DNA from: an uncultured Marinoscillum sp.
Lineage (GTDB): Bacteria; Bacteroidota; Bacteroidia; Cytophagales; MED-G16
Length of the DNA stretch: 64,000 nucleotides
Reading direction: 5' to 3'
Assembly (NCBI GenBank): GCA_902523065.1
Contig: CABYXZ010000004.1
Location: 1-64,000 of the forward strand
The first letter of the stretch is position 1, and each line of letters begins with the position of its first letter. Below are positions 33,738-43,636 of this stretch, one piece after another. Under the pieces are notes generated by a model. The model worked only from the letters and a program-made list of their open reading frames with translations, made no database searches and was not told where the DNA came from. The position numbers and the translations under genes were made by a program.

Positions 33738-35249
33738 ATGGGAATTTTTTCTAAATTGACTACTTTCTATCTTTCTAATAGAATAAAATCAATTAATAAC
33801 AATAAAGGGAATGCCATTAAAGATCAAGCTAGTTTATTAATTGACTTATTAAATATTGGAAAAAACACTAATTATGGAATAAAACACAACTTTGGAGAGG
33901 CTAAAGATTACAATACATTTAAAGATTTAGTTCCAGTAGTTGAGTATGAAGATTTAACAAGTGACATTAATAAAATATTAATAGGTGAGAAAAAAGTTCT
34001 TTGGCCAGATAATTTTAAGTGGTTTGCAAAATCATCAGGCACTACAAACGATAAAAGTAAATTTATTCCAGTAAGTATCGATTCACTAAACATGAATCAT
34101 TATAAGGCGGGCCAAGATTTGTTAGCTCAATACTTAAATAACAACAAAGAATCTAAAATTTTTGATGGTTATGCTCTGGCTTTGGGGGGCAGTCAACAGA
34201 TAACACCTTACTCACCAAATTCAGGTATATATACTGGAGATATATCAGCAGTTTTACTAAAAAATTTACCTTTTTGGTCTAGAGTATATAGAACACCTTC
34301 AATAGACATTGCTTTAAATCCTGAGTGGGAAAATAAAATTGATACTATGGCAATGGTAACTTCTAAGCAAAACATAACAAGTATTTCGGGTGTTCCAACA
34401 TGGACTATTGTACTCATTAAAAAAGTATTAGATCTTACAAAGAGCAAAAATATTCTTGATGTTTGGCCAAATTTAGAGTTATTTATACACGGCGCTGTGT
34501 CTTTCGATCCTTACAGGCAGTTGTTCAAGGAACTTATACCAAAGAAAGATATGAACTATTTAGAGACTTACAATGCTTCTGAAGGTTTCTTTGCTTTTCA
34601 GGACACTTTCGAGTCTAACGCAATGCTATTAATGACTAATCATGGAATCTTTTATGAGTTTGAAGACTTACAGTCTGGTGAGGTGTTGCCCCTGGAAAAC
34701 GTTGAAGTTGATAAACAATATGCGCTTATAATATCAACTTATTCAGGACTATGGAGATATAAAGTTGGAGATACAATCTTATTTAAGTCTGTAAACCCTT
34801 ACAGAGTTGTAGTCACAGGTAGGACAAAACAATTCATTAACGCTTTTGGTGAAGAGGTTATAGTTCAAAATTCTGATAAAGCTATTTCTAAAGCATGTGA
34901 AATAACAAACTCTTCATTTTATAATTATACTGCAGCCCCGTTATATATATCCTCAGATAAAAAAGGATCACATGAGTGGATTGTTGAGTTCATAAAAGAA
35001 CCTGAAGACAGAAAAGTTTTTACAAAAGTTCTTGATGATGAATTAATGAAATTAAATTCAGATTATGAGGCGAAAAGATACAAAAATATTGCAATTGGTC
35101 CGCCCAAAATTAATTTTGTTAAAAGTGGGTTCTTTGATTATTGGCTAAAGTCAAAAAAGAAGCTTGGAGGCCAACACAAAATTCCTAGATTAAGTAATCA
35201 AAGGAATTATATTGAAGAAATGAAAAAACATATTACTAGGTTTTTATAA
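33738..35249 (+). CDS. GH3-family acyl-adenylating protein
   Basis: 503-residue protein similar to plant GH3 acyl-acid-amido synthetases. The ATP-binding P-loop-like SSGTTNDKSKFIPVS near 100 and YNASEGFFAFQD near 280 are the strongest matches, with TGRTKQFINAFGEEV near 355. Plant enzymes join carboxylates such as jasmonate or auxin to amino acids by adenylation. The bacterial substrate is unknown. Its start lies 1 bp after lptB, suggesting co-transcription, and its end overlaps map by 14 bp. No signal peptide. Confidence 0.85.
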   Translation: MGIFSKLTTFYLSNRIKSINNNKGNAIKDQASLLIDLLNIGKNTNYGIKHNFGEAKDYNTFKDLVPVVEYEDLTSDINKILIGEKKVLWPDNFKWFAKSSGTTNDKSKFIPVSIDSLNMNHYKAGQDLLAQYLNNNKESKIFDGYALALGGSQQITPYSPNSGIYTGDISAVLLKNLPFWSRVYRTPSIDIALNPEWENKIDTMAMVTSKQNITSISGVPTWTIVLIKKVLDLTKSKNILDVWPNLELFIHGAVSFDPYRQLFKELIPKKDMNYLETYNASEGFFAFQDTFESNAMLLMTNHGIFYEFEDLQSGEVLPLENVEVDKQYALIISTYSGLWRYKVGDTILFKSVNPYRVVVTGRTKQFINAFGEEVIVQNSDKAISKACEITNSSFYNYTAAPLYISSDKKGSHEWIVEFIKEPEDRKVFTKVLDDELMKLNSDYEAKRYKNIAIGPPKINFVKSGFFDYWLKSKKKLGGQHKIPRLSNQRNYIEEMKKHITRFL

Positions 35250-36009
35250 AATCAAACGTTGAGAGTATTACTGGCTCATTATCTATTACGGCCACGTTAT
35301 GTTCAAAATGCGCAGAAGGCTTTCTGTCCTTTGTGATTACAGTCCATCCATCTTCCGCTTGTTCAACTTCCTTTGAACCTAAATTTATCATTGGTTCAAT
35401 AGCAACAACTAATCCATTTTTTATTTTTGGTCCAGTATTTTTAATGCCAAAGTTGGGTATGTCTGGTTCTTCGTGTAATTCTTTTCCTAAACCGTGACCT
35501 ACAAGTTCTCTAACAACACCATAACCAAAACTTTCTGTGAAAGTTTGAATTTCATTACTTACATCTCCTATTTGATTTCCTACTCTGAGTTTATTGATAC
35601 CTCTGTAAAGTGAATCTTTCGTTACCTCAAGTAATTGCCTCACCTCTTTGCTTATCTCTCCAACTGAGAACGTGTATGCATGATCACCAAAAAAGTCGTT
35701 CATTAAAACACCGCAGTCTATAGATATTATATCTCCTTCTTTTAACGGTTTTTTATCAGGTATTCCATGCACAACCTCCTCATTAACTGATACGCAAAGA
35801 GTATTTGGGAAATCATACATACCTAAAAAGCCAGGTTCTCCACCATTATCTCGAATGAAGGTCTCTGCTATTTTGTCTAGTTCTAACGGTACAGCTCCAG
35901 GTTCGATATGGTTGCTTAATTCTCCTAAAGTTTTAGAAACCAATCTAGAGCTCTGTCTTATTAACTCTATCTCTTCCTCTGTTTTGTAATGGATCATCTG
36001 ATTATCCAA
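35236..36009 (-). CDS. map: Type I methionine aminopeptidase
   Basis: 257-residue enzyme removing the N-terminal methionine of nascent proteins. The dinuclear metal ligands are Asp98 and Asp109 in [14 protein letters not shown], the His in [10 protein letters not shown], the Glu in AIEPMIN and the Glu in [22 protein letters not shown] supplies the substrate-side His. Usual length with no zinc-finger extension. It overlaps fumC by 8 bp and follows it, so both probably use the fumC promoter. Confidence 0.96.
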   Translation of the reverse strand: MDNQMIHYKTEEEIELIRQSSRLVSKTLGELSNHIEPGAVPLELDKIAETFIRDNGGEPGFLGMYDFPNTLCVSVNEEVVHGIPDKKPLKEGDIISIDCGVLMNDFFGDHAYTFSVGEISKEVRQLLEVTKDSLYRGINKLRVGNQIGDVSNEIQTFTESFGYGVVRELVGHGLGKELHEEPDIPNFGIKNTGPKIKNGLVVAIEPMINLGSKEVEQAEDGWTVITKDRKPSAHFEHNVAVIDNEPVILSTFDFIKT

Positions 36010-37387
36010 TCATCTTATTAGGATCAACCCATTTATCGAAATCACTCTCTTTAACTAAATTTAATTCTATAGCAGCTTCTTTTAGAGTAATTCCATCTTT
36101 ATGAGCTTTTTTGGCAATTTTGGCAGCATTATCATATCCAATGTGAGTATTTAATGCTGTGACTAACATTAATGATTTCTCTAGCTGTTCTTTAATAGCC
36201 TTTTTATTTGGTTTAATTCCAATAACACAATTGTCTGTAAATGAAGAGCAAGCATCACCCAGTAATCTAGCTGAGTTTAAGGTGTTGTGTGCAATCATTG
36301 GTTTAAATACATTTAACTCAAAATGACCACTCATCCCTCCAACACTTACAGCCACATCGTTACCAATTACCTGTGAACAAACCATTGTTAGCGCCTCACA
36401 CTGAGTTGGATTAACTTTACCTGGCATAATAGAAGATCCAGGCTCGTTTGCTGGTAGGCTAATTTCACCAATCCCACTTCTAGGACCAGAGGATAGCATT
36501 CTTATATCATTAGCAATTTTCATTAATGAGACGGCTGTGTTTTTTAGAGAGCTTGAAGCTCTGACTACAGCATCATTTGCAGCTAATGCTTCAAATTTAT
36601 TTTTGGCTGTAACAAACTCATATCCAGTAATTTCAGATATTTTTTTTGCTACTATTTTATCATATCCTTTAGGGGTGTTTAGTCCAGTTCCTACTGCGGT
36701 ACCGCCAAGTGCTAATTCAGAAAGATGTGGTAATGACTCTCTTACTCCTTTTATACAGTTTTTTAGTTGAGTTACATACCCACTAAATTCCATTCCTAAA
36801 GTTAATGGAGTAGCATCCATAAAGTGAGTTCTTCCGATTTTTACAATCTTTTTAAATTCCTTGGCTTTATTATCAAGCTCATTGGTTAATTTTTCAAGGC
36901 AAGGAATAGTATAACTTGTAAGTATATGATAGGTAGCCATGCTCATTGCTGTTGGGAAGGTATCATTTGATGATTGAGATTTATTCACGTCATCGTTTGG
37001 ATGAATTTTCTTTGATTTGTCTGTCAAATTACCACCCATCTTTACATGACATCTGTTCGCAATCACTTCATTAACGTTCATATTTGACTGTGTTCCTGAT
37101 CCGGTCTGCCAGACGGATAGAGGAAAGTGATCTATAAGTTTACCATCTAATATTTCTCCACAAACTGAAGTTATAATTTTCATTTTTTCTTTACTTAAAA
37201 CCCCAAGCTCATGATTTGTCTCTGCCGCTGCCATCTTGAGAACAGCAAAAGCTTCAATAATTTCCCAAGGCATTTTCTCAAAGCCAATATCAAAGTTTTC
37301 TAAAGATCTCTGGGTTTGTGCTCCCCAAAACTTATTAGAATCAACCTTTATTTCACCAATTGAATCTCTTTCAGTTCTTTTTGTCAT
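36002..37387 (-). CDS. fumC: Class II fumarate hydratase
   Basis: 461-residue TCA-cycle enzyme interconverting fumarate and malate. The fumarase/aspartase signature [13 protein letters not shown], catalytic Ser loop, [16 protein letters not shown] and the C-terminal helical domain are all present. Class II enzymes need no Fe-S cluster, unlike FumA, in keeping with possible iron limitation. It diverges from the ferric transporter operon with 117 bp between the starts, and a -7 element sits 4 nt before its ATG. Confidence 0.96.
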   Translation of the reverse strand: MTKRTERDSIGEIKVDSNKFWGAQTQRSLENFDIGFEKMPWEIIEAFAVLKMAAAETNHELGVLSKEKMKIITSVCGEILDGKLIDHFPLSVWQTGSGTQSNMNVNEVIANRCHVKMGGNLTDKSKKIHPNDDVNKSQSSNDTFPTAMSMATYHILTSYTIPCLEKLTNELDNKAKEFKKIVKIGRTHFMDATPLTLGMEFSGYVTQLKNCIKGVRESLPHLSELALGGTAVGTGLNTPKGYDKIVAKKISEITGYEFVTAKNKFEALAANDAVVRASSSLKNTAVSLMKIANDIRMLSSGPRSGIGEISLPANEPGSSIMPGKVNPTQCEALTMVCSQVIGNDVAVSVGGMSGHFELNVFKPMIAHNTLNSARLLGDACSSFTDNCVIGIKPNKKAIKEQLEKSLMLVTALNTHIGYDNAAKIAKKAHKDGITLKEAAIELNLVKESDFDKWVDPNKMIG

Positions 37388-37391
37388 ACCA

Positions 37392-37399
37392 CAAAATTA
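37392..37399 (-). promoter_or_regulatory. -7 promoter element for fumC, 4 nt from the start
   Basis: On the minus strand TAATTTTG fits TAnnTTTG and ends 4 nt from the fumC ATG. No leader is left, as with the promoters at 29657 and 32981. Confidence 0.45.
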
Positions 37400-37478
37400 A
37401 TGATAAAAACTTTCCTTTGTCTTAATATTCTTTATTAAGTGTTAGTTTGTTTTTAGTAAAGAATTTATTTACTTGCAG

Positions 37479-37495
37479 TTTAGAATTAATCTAAA
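37479..37495. promoter_or_regulatory. Inverted repeat, candidate iron-responsive operator for fbpABC
   Basis: Perfect palindrome TTTAGA-ATTAA-TCTAAA, 9 bp before the ATG of the ferric-binding protein gene. The same pattern with one change lies upstream of the TonB receptor (43536-43552). The form recalls DtxR/IdeR-type sites more than Fur boxes, but no regulator is encoded in the window. Confidence 0.5.
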
Positions 37496-37504
37496 TAAGA
37501 AAAA

Positions 37505-38527
37505 ATGAGAAATTTATTGTTCTTTATGTCACTCCTAATATGTTCCTGTTCAATGAATAGGGAAGAGCGTAATGAAGTAAACTTATATAGCCAAAGGCAT
37601 TATTCTGTTGATGAGCTACAATACAAAAACTTCACTGATAAAACAGGTATAAAAGTCAATGTTGTGAAGGCAAATGCAGATGAGTTGATAGAAAGATTAA
37701 AAAATGAAGGTGCTAATTCGCCCGCAGACTTGTTTGTAACTGTAGATGCTGGTAAGCTATATAACGCAAGACAGTCTGGTGTACTTCAGCAAGTTCCCAG
37801 TAAAGCTATCAATAAAGATATTAGAAAAGATTTACTAGACAGCGACAGCTATTGGGCCCCAATAACCTATAGGTCAAGAATAATTGTATACAGCAATGAG
37901 AGGGTGCAAAAATCCGAGTTATCTACATACGAAGATTTAGCAAATCCAAAATGGAAAAAAAGATTACTGGTTAGATCTTCTTCAAATGCTTATAATCAAG
38001 CTCTCATGTCATCAATTGTTGCAAATTTAGGGAGCGATGCTACAGAAAAATGGTCATCTGGAATAGTAGCTAATTTTGCTAGGGATCCAAAAGGTAGTGA
38101 CAGAGATCAGGTGAAAGCAATTGCAGCTGGTCAAGGAGACTTAGCAATTGTAAATTCTTATTATATCGGTTTGTTACTTGCCTCAGAGAAAGAGGAAGAA
38201 ATTAAAGCAGGCAATTCAGTTTCGGTATTCTTTCCTAATCAAGGAGCTGAGAATAGAGGAAGTCATGTAAATATATCTGCTATAGGTCTAACCAAAAACT
38301 CTCCAAATAGAGAAAATGCTATTAAATTAATAGAATACCTTACAAGCGAAGAAGCTCAGAAGGTCTACGTAAATAATAGTTATGAGTATCCTGCAAACTC
38401 TTTAGTTCAACCTTCAGAAATTGTTAAGAGTTGGGGGGAATTTAAAATTGATAAACTTAATTTAAATGCTTTGGGTGAATATAGGCCCGAGGCAATTAAA
38501 ATTTTTGACAAGACAGGTTGGAAATAA
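37505..38527 (+). CDS. fbpA: Ferric iron ABC transporter, substrate-binding lipoprotein
   Basis: 340-residue periplasmic binding protein of the FbpA/FutA family. The N-terminus MRNLLFFMSLLICSCS ends in a lipobox-like ICSC, so it is probably lipid-anchored at the inner membrane. YSQRHYSVDE recalls the FutA start YSxRHY, and downstream SYYIGLLLASE and SHVNISAIGLTKNS give the iron-site tyrosine region. It captures Fe3+ for the permease. It opens a three-gene operon whose genes all overlap, directly behind a palindromic operator candidate. Other trivalent or thiamine ligands exist in the superfamily, but iron fits best with the neighbouring receptor. Confidence 0.9.
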   Translation: MRNLLFFMSLLICSCSMNREERNEVNLYSQRHYSVDELQYKNFTDKTGIKVNVVKANADELIERLKNEGANSPADLFVTVDAGKLYNARQSGVLQQVPSKAINKDIRKDLLDSDSYWAPITYRSRIIVYSNERVQKSELSTYEDLANPKWKKRLLVRSSSNAYNQALMSSIVANLGSDATEKWSSGIVANFARDPKGSDRDQVKAIAAGQGDLAIVNSYYIGLLLASEKEEEIKAGNSVSVFFPNQGAENRGSHVNISAIGLTKNSPNRENAIKLIEYLTSEEAQKVYVNNSYEYPANSLVQPSEIVKSWGEFKIDKLNLNALGEYRPEAIKIFDKTGWK

Positions 38528-40119
38528 AAAGTAATTTTCTGCTTATTGAAAATAAAAGATGGGTTATAGTAAGCATAATTCTTGCATTACTAGTGGTTCT
38601 TCCCGTTCTAATTCTTTTTTTTAGTTTTTTCTCTTCTGGGAATGAAACGCTGAATTATTTACTTGACACGGTCCTTTTAGACTATACTATAAACACTATC
38701 TATTTAATTTTATTAACTTCCTTCTTTGCCCTTCTATTTGGTGTTTTTCCAGCTTGGGTTGTTAGTAATAATTCTTTTAAGGGCAGATCATTTTTTGATG
38801 TTGTATTATACCTGCCTCTCGCAATCCCATCTTATATTATGGGGTATACATATATTGAAATTTTAAGTTTTACGGGTCCCATTCAAACATTTGTCAGATA
38901 TAACACTCCACTCCTCTCTGACTTTTTTAATCAAGATTATTTACAAGTTGAAGTATTGGGAATTATTCTTGGTTTAGCACTTTATCCTTATATCTACACA
39001 GCATCTAGAATATCTTTTAGCATGATTGGATCTAATTATTTGAATATCTCTAAAAATTTAGGTTTAAAAAATAAAGGCACATTCTTTAAAGTAGTTCTGC
39101 CATTATCAAGGCCTGCTATTTTTTCTGGTTTGTTTCTTGTTATTATGGAGGTTTTAAATGAATATGGGGCGGTAAAATATTTTGGTGTTAATACCTACAC
39201 TGCTGGTATATTTAGATCTTGGAACTCATTTGGTGATGTAGATGGTGCAATTCAGCTTGCTTCGATATTGATAGCTGTAGTTTTAATCTTTTTTTTAATC
39301 GAAAGGTTTTCATATAGGAAATCAAAGTTTTACTATAATAAAAACACACAGTTAAATATTAGACATAACCCTTCGAAAAATAAATCAATTCTTTATTTTT
39401 TAATCTGTTTTATTCCTTTCTTTCTAGGTTTTCTTGTGCCTTTCACTTTTATTTTTTTCAATACACTAGACACCATAAATTTTGCAGACTTTACAAAAGT
39501 TATCAACTTGACAATTAATTCAATATCTGTATCAACGTTGTCATCATTTCTTGTAATCCTTTTTGCATTATTTTTTTTGTACGTAGAAAGAATTTCAAAG
39601 ACAAAAATAAATTCTTACATAAGTAATTTAATATCTCTTGGATATGCTCTTCCAGGAGCTGTTATAGCCTTAAGTTTAATGATATTATTTAGTGACTCTT
39701 TAGTTGTAGGTACTTTTGGTCTTTTACTTTTTGCCTATATAATTAGGTTTTTAGCCGTTGGTAAGTCTCCTATAAAATCAAGCTTGGATAAGCAACCAGA
39801 AACTATTGATGATACAGGAAAAAATTTAGGATTAGGTCCATTTGACTTATTAAAGAAAGTTCATCTTCCAATAAATAGGTTTGCATTGATAAGCGCATTT
39901 ATAGTAACTTTTATTGACGTATTAAAAGAATTACCCATTACTCTAATTTTAAGACCTTTCAATTTTGATACACTAGCAACTCAGACATATGAATTTGCTG
40001 TAGAGGAAATGCTTCCTCTTTCTAGTATATATTCTTTAATAATAATTATTCTGGGAAGTTTGATGTTATTAATTTTGAAAAGTTTTATAGATAAAGAATT
40101 AGATGTATCTAAAAGTTAA
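38518..40119 (+). CDS. fbpB: Ferric iron ABC transporter, permease
   Basis: 533-residue inner-membrane permease with two fused halves and about 12 helices, as in FbpB. The EAA-type loops occur in each half: KNLGLKNKGTFFKVVLPLSRPA near 190 and KNLGLGPFDLLKKVHLPINR near 445. The open frame begins with TTG at 38518, within the fbpA 3' end (10-bp overlap); no ATG is available before the first helix, so translational coupling is likely. It overlaps fbpC by 17 bp. Confidence 0.93.
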   Translation: MEIKSNFLLIENKRWVIVSIILALLVVLPVLILFFSFFSSGNETLNYLLDTVLLDYTINTIYLILLTSFFALLFGVFPAWVVSNNSFKGRSFFDVVLYLPLAIPSYIMGYTYIEILSFTGPIQTFVRYNTPLLSDFFNQDYLQVEVLGIILGLALYPYIYTASRISFSMIGSNYLNISKNLGLKNKGTFFKVVLPLSRPAIFSGLFLVIMEVLNEYGAVKYFGVNTYTAGIFRSWNSFGDVDGAIQLASILIAVVLIFFLIERFSYRKSKFYYNKNTQLNIRHNPSKNKSILYFLICFIPFFLGFLVPFTFIFFNTLDTINFADFTKVINLTINSISVSTLSSFLVILFALFFLYVERISKTKINSYISNLISLGYALPGAVIALSLMILFSDSLVVGTFGLLLFAYIIRFLAVGKSPIKSSLDKQPETIDDTGKNLGLGPFDLLKKVHLPINRFALISAFIVTFIDVLKELPITLILRPFNFDTLATQTYEFAVEEMLPLSSIYSLIIIILGSLMLLILKSFIDKELDVSKS

Positions 40120-41077
40120 AAATCTTATTAAGCATTATTCTAGTGAATTCCCAATTATTAAGGATCTATCATTTTCAGTAAAAAAAGGTGAGTTAATATC
40201 TTTTCTAGGGGAAAGTGGTTCTGGTAAAACAACCTTTTTAAAATGTTTGGCTGGTCTTGAAAAAATTAATTCTGGATACATTGAGTTAAACGGAAGGGTA
40301 TTAAACGATAATTTAACGTTTGAATCACCTCAAAAGAGAAAAATTGGTTTTGTATTTCAAGACTACCCTCTATTTCCCCATTTAAATCTAGAGGATAATA
40401 TTACTTTTAATCTCGAAAAAAAATATAACAAAAATTTAGATTCAATCTTAAAACTTACTGGGCTCAAGTTCTTACTTGAGAGATATCCGCACGAATTATC
40501 TGGCGGCGAGCAGCAAAGAGCATGTATAGCAAGAGCATTAATTAGGGAACCAGATCTCCTATTATTAGATGAGCCTTTTAGTAATCTTGATACAAATATT
40601 AAAGATACAATGAGAGAAGAAATTTATCGCATTATAAAAAAGACTAATACTACCTCAATTCTTGTTACCCACGATATTAACGATGCTCTAAATATTTCTG
40701 ATAGAATTTTAATTTTCAAGGCTGGTATTTTACAACAATATGATGATCCAGTAAAAATGTACTGCGAACCTGCTAATTGTTATTGTGCTGAGATTTTAGG
40801 CGATATGAATAAACTGTTTCATAAGAATGACACATATTATGTAAGGCCTGAAAAAGTTAAAATTTCAAGTAGTAAATCAAAATACTGTGTTCAGGTAGAA
40901 AAATGTTTTTTCCAGGGAAAAGAATATAAAATTAAAGGAAAAAAAGATAATGAGATTTGGCATTTCTTTTCAGAAAAACCCATTGACATAAATAAAAAAA
41001 TTTATGTTGACTTCACGGAAGATGATCTTATTTACTTTGATCCAGTTTGTAAAAACTTTTTTAGAGATCCAGTCTAA
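40103..41077 (+). CDS. fbpC: Ferric iron ABC transporter, ATPase
   Basis: 324-residue ABC ATPase for the permease. Walker A GESGSGKTT is at 36-44, the signature LSGGEQQRACIARAL near 135, Walker B DLLLLDEPF near 155 and the H-loop His in LVTHDIND. A C-terminal regulatory region of about 90 residues (from DMNKLFHKN) resembles a short TOBE-like domain with the segment YVRPEKVKIS. Ends overlapping the TonB receptor 3' end by 17 bp on the opposite strand. Confidence 0.94.
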   Translation: MYLKVKNLIKHYSSEFPIIKDLSFSVKKGELISFLGESGSGKTTFLKCLAGLEKINSGYIELNGRVLNDNLTFESPQKRKIGFVFQDYPLFPHLNLEDNITFNLEKKYNKNLDSILKLTGLKFLLERYPHELSGGEQQRACIARALIREPDLLLLDEPFSNLDTNIKDTMREEIYRIIKKTNTTSILVTHDINDALNISDRILIFKAGILQQYDDPVKMYCEPANCYCAEILGDMNKLFHKNDTYYVRPEKVKISSSKSKYCVQVEKCFFQGKEYKIKGKKDNEIWHFFSEKPIDINKKIYVDFTEDDLIYFDPVCKNFFRDPV

Positions 41078-43490
41078 CCCCAAATTTTATAACTCTAGGT
41101 TGGCCAGGCCTTAATCCAGCTGGTCTACTTGCTACTGCGTAAACTTTATTAAACAGATTATTAATTGAAAAATTAAGTTTTATATTTTTAGTCAAATTAT
41201 AATTTAATGCCATATTTATAATACCAAAATCTTTGATTATATCTTTTGCATCATTCATATCTAACCCTGGTCTAGTTCTAAATTTACTTTTGTACGAATA
41301 GTCTATATTTAAATTTATTTCTTGAATATTTAGCTCAGCCCCTAAACTAATTAGGTGTTTAGAAATATATGGTAATTTATAACCAGATTTAATTTCTCCT
41401 CCCCAGGGATCGAATGCACTTTCATAATCCTGATTAAATTTAGCATCTGTAAACGTATAATTAAAATAGATTGGAAGTTTGAGTTTAGATGTATTTCGTG
41501 CAACGTTTATGCTGCTTAAAAATTCAATTCCTTTTACAACAGCTTCTCCTGCATTAAAGAGTTCATTTGTTCCAGATCCTCCAGTTGCAGCTAAGTCTGC
41601 TCCAAGTAAATTTGAATAATCACTTAGATATCCAATAATTTCAGTTTGAAAATTTTTAGAGTTTTTTCTGTATCCAATTTCAAAATTTATACTTTCTTCT
41701 GGTTTCGTTTCAGGTTTGTCTCCGGGGGGCGAGAAGCCTTTATGAATACCTAAAAAGGCATTTGATGCTTTACTAATATTGTACATTAATCCAAGTCCAG
41801 GAATTAAAGCGTTAATTTTATTTTTTCTTTTCGAAATTTCATAGCCTGTTCTTTCTGGATCAGATTTTCCGTAATCGTTTCTTGTTCCTATTATATTTTC
41901 ATTTCTTAGCCCAAATGTAAGGGAGTATTTTTCACTTTTTAATTTATAGTTTATATAACTAGCAGTTGCATTTGAATATTGTATCCTATTACTATTCGAT
42001 CCTTTTTCTCCTTTTGTAGTTAATCTCATTATTCTATTAATCATTTCAAACTTATCTTCCCATTGGAATCTATCCATTTCATCATAATGAATTCTTGAAC
42101 TTAAACTTATATCGTGAGAAATATTTTTATTTATGAAAGATTGATTAAGTGTAATTTGTATTCCTTTTGAGATATAGTTTCTATTATTTGCTCTTATAAC
42201 TAAAGCATTTGCCGAACTGTTTACATTTCCTTTTATTATTTGAAGAGCGTCATCATTATCATTGAAAAGAGATGAAATTCCAATTTTATTGTTTTCATGA
42301 ACTATGCTTTGAAGTTTATACCAATTTCTATGAAATTTGTTAAAGTATATGCTGGATGATATGTTAAACCCATTTTTAAACTCTAAATAGTTCTTAATTG
42401 AAAACCTTTCTTGATTTGCTTTCATATTATCTAATTGTGACGCATCATATCTTTTGTATGGAGTTGTCTGAAAATCTTCCTCGCTTAATCCAAGATAGGT
42501 TTCATTAGAATTTTCATTTGTTACACCCAAACTAAATATACTTTCGTGATATATTTTTGATGAATTATTTCCCTTATAATTTAATTTAATATTGTAATCG
42601 GTTTTATTAAATCCTGTTGATTCATTATTATCCAATTTTTTAAATCCATCAGAACCATAATTATAACCCTCAATGAGTACACCAAAATTATTAAACGTGC
42701 CACCTGAATAACCATGAAAGTTTCTGAAATTATTCGTCCCTCCTATCATTTTTAATGAGGATTTAAAAGATTCAGGTATGGGTGTAGAAATAAAATTTAT
42801 TGATCCGCCATTTGTTAAAGGGCCTGATTTTATTTGACTGGACCCTTTTAATATTTCAACGGAGTTCATTCTTCCTGCAGTTGGAAAATAGTAGGCCGCA
42901 GGCGAGGAGTATGGTGCTGGAGCCATCAATATTCCATCTTCCATAATTGTAATTTTAGAAGTTCTTTCTATTCCAGTTCCTCTAATTCCTATATTTGGCC
43001 TTAATCCAAAACCATCCTCTTCTTGGATGTTGACTCCGGGTATTTTTGAAAGAATCTGATGTATGTTTGTATTGTTGTATTTATTTAATTCCTTGTTAGT
43101 AATAAAGTGTGCAGAACCAATTGCTTCTTTTCTATTTTTTTCACCATTAATAAGAGAGAAACTTTGAACTAAGAGTTCTGGTAGATTTATATAGTTTTCC
43201 TCTAAGCTTAAGTCAAATTCAATTGTATTTTCAGAAAGTATTATTGTTTTTTTAATTTGTTTGAAAGTTGGTTTAAAAATTAACAACTCATAAACTCCAT
43301 CCTCTAAACTATTGAAGGAAAATTTACCTTGATTATTTGTCTCTGTTTTTAAGTTGGAGTTTTTTATTTGTATTTCTACATTTTCTATTGGTTGAAGCGT
43401 TTCGCTATCTATAATTGTACCCTCAATAGAGTTTTCTTGCGACAGGGCTTTAAAATTTAAAAAGATTAATACTATAGTGATTAGCCTCAT
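41061..43490 (-). CDS. TonB-dependent outer-membrane receptor
   Basis: About 809 residues from ATG 43490, chosen over 43523 because it gives the signal MRLITIVLIFLNFKALSQ. A carboxypeptidase-regulatory-like beta domain (about 20-100, IEGTIIDSETLQPIENVEIQ) precedes the plug (about 115-225) and a 22-strand barrel ending in KFGVRLDL. The plug motif NIGIRGTGIERTSKI fits FecA/ferric-citrate-type receptors. The transport substrate is not certain, but the convergent ferric ABC importer and the shared palindrome upstream (43536-43552) favour iron or siderophore. No anti-sigma signalling domain is present. No -7 element was found. Confidence 0.92.
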   Translation of the reverse strand: MRLITIVLIFLNFKALSQENSIEGTIIDSETLQPIENVEIQIKNSNLKTETNNQGKFSFNSLEDGVYELLIFKPTFKQIKKTIILSENTIEFDLSLEENYINLPELLVQSFSLINGEKNRKEAIGSAHFITNKELNKYNNTNIHQILSKIPGVNIQEEDGFGLRPNIGIRGTGIERTSKITIMEDGILMAPAPYSSPAAYYFPTAGRMNSVEILKGSSQIKSGPLTNGGSINFISTPIPESFKSSLKMIGGTNNFRNFHGYSGGTFNNFGVLIEGYNYGSDGFKKLDNNESTGFNKTDYNIKLNYKGNNSSKIYHESIFSLGVTNENSNETYLGLSEEDFQTTPYKRYDASQLDNMKANQERFSIKNYLEFKNGFNISSSIYFNKFHRNWYKLQSIVHENNKIGISSLFNDNDDALQIIKGNVNSSANALVIRANNRNYISKGIQITLNQSFINKNISHDISLSSRIHYDEMDRFQWEDKFEMINRIMRLTTKGEKGSNSNRIQYSNATASYINYKLKSEKYSLTFGLRNENIIGTRNDYGKSDPERTGYEISKRKNKINALIPGLGLMYNISKASNAFLGIHKGFSPPGDKPETKPEESINFEIGYRKNSKNFQTEIIGYLSDYSNLLGADLAATGGSGTNELFNAGEAVVKGIEFLSSINVARNTSKLKLPIYFNYTFTDAKFNQDYESAFDPWGGEIKSGYKLPYISKHLISLGAELNIQEINLNIDYSYKSKFRTRPGLDMNDAKDIIKDFGIINMALNYNLTKNIKLNFSINNLFNKVYAVASRPAGLRPGQPRVIKFGVRLDL

Positions 43491-43535
43491 AATGTTTAGA
43501 TTCGTTTTAATTAGGATAAGCAATACTATGTGTTA

Positions 43536-43552
43536 TTTAGAATAATTCCAAA
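43536..43552. promoter_or_regulatory. Inverted repeat, candidate iron-responsive operator for the TonB receptor
   Basis: TTTAGA-ATAAT-TCCAAA, 46 bp upstream of the chosen receptor start. It differs from the perfect palindrome at the fbpABC promoter (37479-37495) by one base in the right arm. Flanking A and T extend the symmetry by one pair. Confidence 0.5.
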
Positions 43553-43636
43553 TAAAGCACTCAATTAATTTTTTTTATTTTTTTTCCTCTTCTTAATTTT
43601 TTTTTTCAATTCTTCTTCAATCAATTGAATAACAAT

